Below are positions 5,440-5,961 of a stretch of DNA of 5,961 nt, piece by piece. The notes beneath the pieces are model-generated. The model was not told the DNA's origin, made no database searches, and worked only from the letters and a program-made list of their open reading frames with translations. Within the stretch, counting starts at the first letter, position 1. Each line of letters begins with the position of its first letter. The position numbers and the translations under genes are program-made. The DNA comes from JAVBLF01 sp031553675 (GTDB taxonomy: Bacteria; Bacillota; Clostridia; Christensenellales; CALWSW01), in NCBI GenBank assembly GCA_031553675.1, contig JAVBLF010000080.1, forward strand, positions 1-5,961, given 5' to 3'.

Positions 5440-5607
5440 TGTAGGGACGATTATCAATCGCCCGCGTACCATAAGGATCATTCCATTTTTGCCTGAGCAA
5501 AGTTCAACCCTTGATTGGCATTGATAATCGCCCGTTGCATCAGAACAGCCTTCTTTATACACACTGTTTTTGCGGTTTGCAACCCTTGATTGGCATCAAT
5601 TGTCGCG
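5440..5607 (+). repeat. Diverged direct-orientation repeat units
   Basis: A third element begins TGTAGGGACGATTATC at 5440; an extra A bulges its hairpin arm. Its closing/opening core CAACCCTTGATTGGCATT...AATCGCCCG recurs at 5505-5534, and a last partial core at 5580-5607. Spacing between the starts of the cores is 70 then 75 bp. The sequences between the cores (for example 5465-5504 and 5535-5579) differ from one another and from the left array, apart from a weak ATGCAG/TTGCAT similarity. The last core runs into the 3' end of the minus-strand membrane protein gene. Confidence 0.75.
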
Positions 5608-5856
5608 TTCTTCGGACGACGCGTCCTCGGTGCTTTCTTTGCCCTCCTGTTCCAGGCGGCGGGCTTCGTCGAGCTCGTCGAGCTCGCGCTGAAAGTCTTT
5701 CTTGAGCAGATACGTCGCAAAGGCGGCCAGCACGATGAAGGCGAGCGACGAGCGCGTGATCGCCGGATTTTGGGCAAAGAGCCCATAGGCGCTGACCGCG
5801 AGCCCCGCGACGAAGAGAAGCAGGGTGAATCGCGCCCAGAATCGACGGTGTTGCAT
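5596..5856 (-). CDS. Small two-helix membrane protein with charged C-terminal tail
   Basis: This 86-residue protein has a basic N-terminus (MQHRRFWAR) and two hydrophobic segments, about residues 10-28 and 36-51, separated by a short QNPAITR turn. A strongly charged, helix-prone tail follows (KKDFQRELDELDEARRLEQEGKE), then an acidic end. It is probably an inner-membrane hairpin with a cytoplasmic tail. I do not recognise a named family. ATG 5856 is preferred because AAAGG lies 7 nt upstream. A GTG at 5874 would overlap the sortase stop by 4 nt and add six residues, but has no Shine-Dalgarno. It directly follows the sortase gene and is almost certainly co-transcribed, so a role near the cell-surface sorting machinery is possible but only inferred. 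The last codons and TGA stop fall in a repeat core (5595-5607). Confidence 0.7.
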   Translation of the reverse strand: MQHRRFWARFTLLLFVAGLAVSAYGLFAQNPAITRSSLAFIVLAAFATYLLKKDFQRELDELDEARRLEQEGKESTEDASSEERDN

Positions 5857-5870
5857 GGGGTGGCCTTTCG

Positions 5871-5961
5871 TCACTTGACGCGGCGCGCTTGCACGACGTT
5901 GCGCATGTCGTCAAACTCGTAGGTGCAGGTGCTCAGCGTCAGGATTTCGTCCTTGGGATCG
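5871..5961 (-). CDS. Class B sortase, C-terminal fragment (cut by window edge)
   Basis: Only the last 29 residues are present. They read DPKDEILTLSTC followed by TYEFDDMRNVVQARRVK. TLSTC carries the sortase catalytic cysteine (codon at 5925-5927 on the minus strand) and the Arg eight residues later (DDMR) fits the active-site arginine. The TLSTC-TYEFDD-R-VV-AR pattern is typical of class B sortases of Bacillota, which attach surface proteins or pilins to the cell wall at an NPQTN-like or similar signal. The rest of the gene lies beyond the right edge. The small membrane protein gene follows immediately downstream in the same direction. Confidence 0.85.
   Translation of the reverse strand, partial: DPKDEILTLSTCTYEFDDMRNVVQARRVK

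Noticed and set aside
5440..5607. CRISPR-like pattern of about 30-bp repeats with variable 35-45 bp inserts
   Set aside because: The cores diverge, occur in both orientations in the window, have hairpin-bearing elements attached, and the two left inserts are identical. There are too few units and no cas genes.

Overview
The window reads as chromosomal DNA of a fairly GC-rich (about 60% by eye) Bacillota, probably a clostridium-like anaerobe. This rests on a class B sortase C-terminus, a YhfI-like metallo-beta-lactamase-fold protein, an FAD-dependent reductase of the geranylgeranyl-reductase family, Rho-independent terminators with long U tracts, and strong AGGAGG-type ribosome binding sites. 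The taxonomic call is inference; no rRNA gene is present.

Layout. Positions 1-170 hold tandem copies of a short palindrome-bearing intergenic repeat. An MBL-fold hydrolase-like gene (271-1014) follows and ends in its own terminator (1013-1042). A perfect TATAAT lies just before a tightly packed forward block. That block holds a 214-residue protein that looks like an arginyl-tRNA synthetase stripped of its catalytic domain (1096-1740), pyrG/CTP synthase (1788-3416), an FAD-dependent reductase (3421-4506) and an SGNH/GDSL esterase (4561-5211). It closes with a strong, probably bidirectional terminator (5216-5260). The convergent intergenic region 5261-5595 is filled with the same repeat family as the left edge, largely in opposite orientation. 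On the minus strand a sortase B gene enters from the right edge and is followed by a small two-helix membrane protein gene.

The main surprise is that three consecutive genes have lost catalytic parts while keeping intact reading frames. The CTP synthase has a normal-looking synthetase domain, but its glutaminase domain has Gly where the catalytic Cys belongs and HGE in place of HPE. It is therefore predicted to bind but not hydrolyse glutamine, and to depend on free ammonia. The MBL protein has lost one metal ligand from each zinc site (HxHxDH reads HLTSDH, and the terminal LTHL reads LTNL). The ArgS-like protein keeps sequences resembling the N-terminal tRNA-binding domain and the DALR anticodon-binding domain but has no room for a catalytic core.

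Two 90-bp inverted copies of the repeat flank the whole block. Repeat hairpins supply or overlap the stop codons of two genes. The hexamer CGATCG is strongly over-represented in several of the genes but not in pyrG or the SGNH gene.
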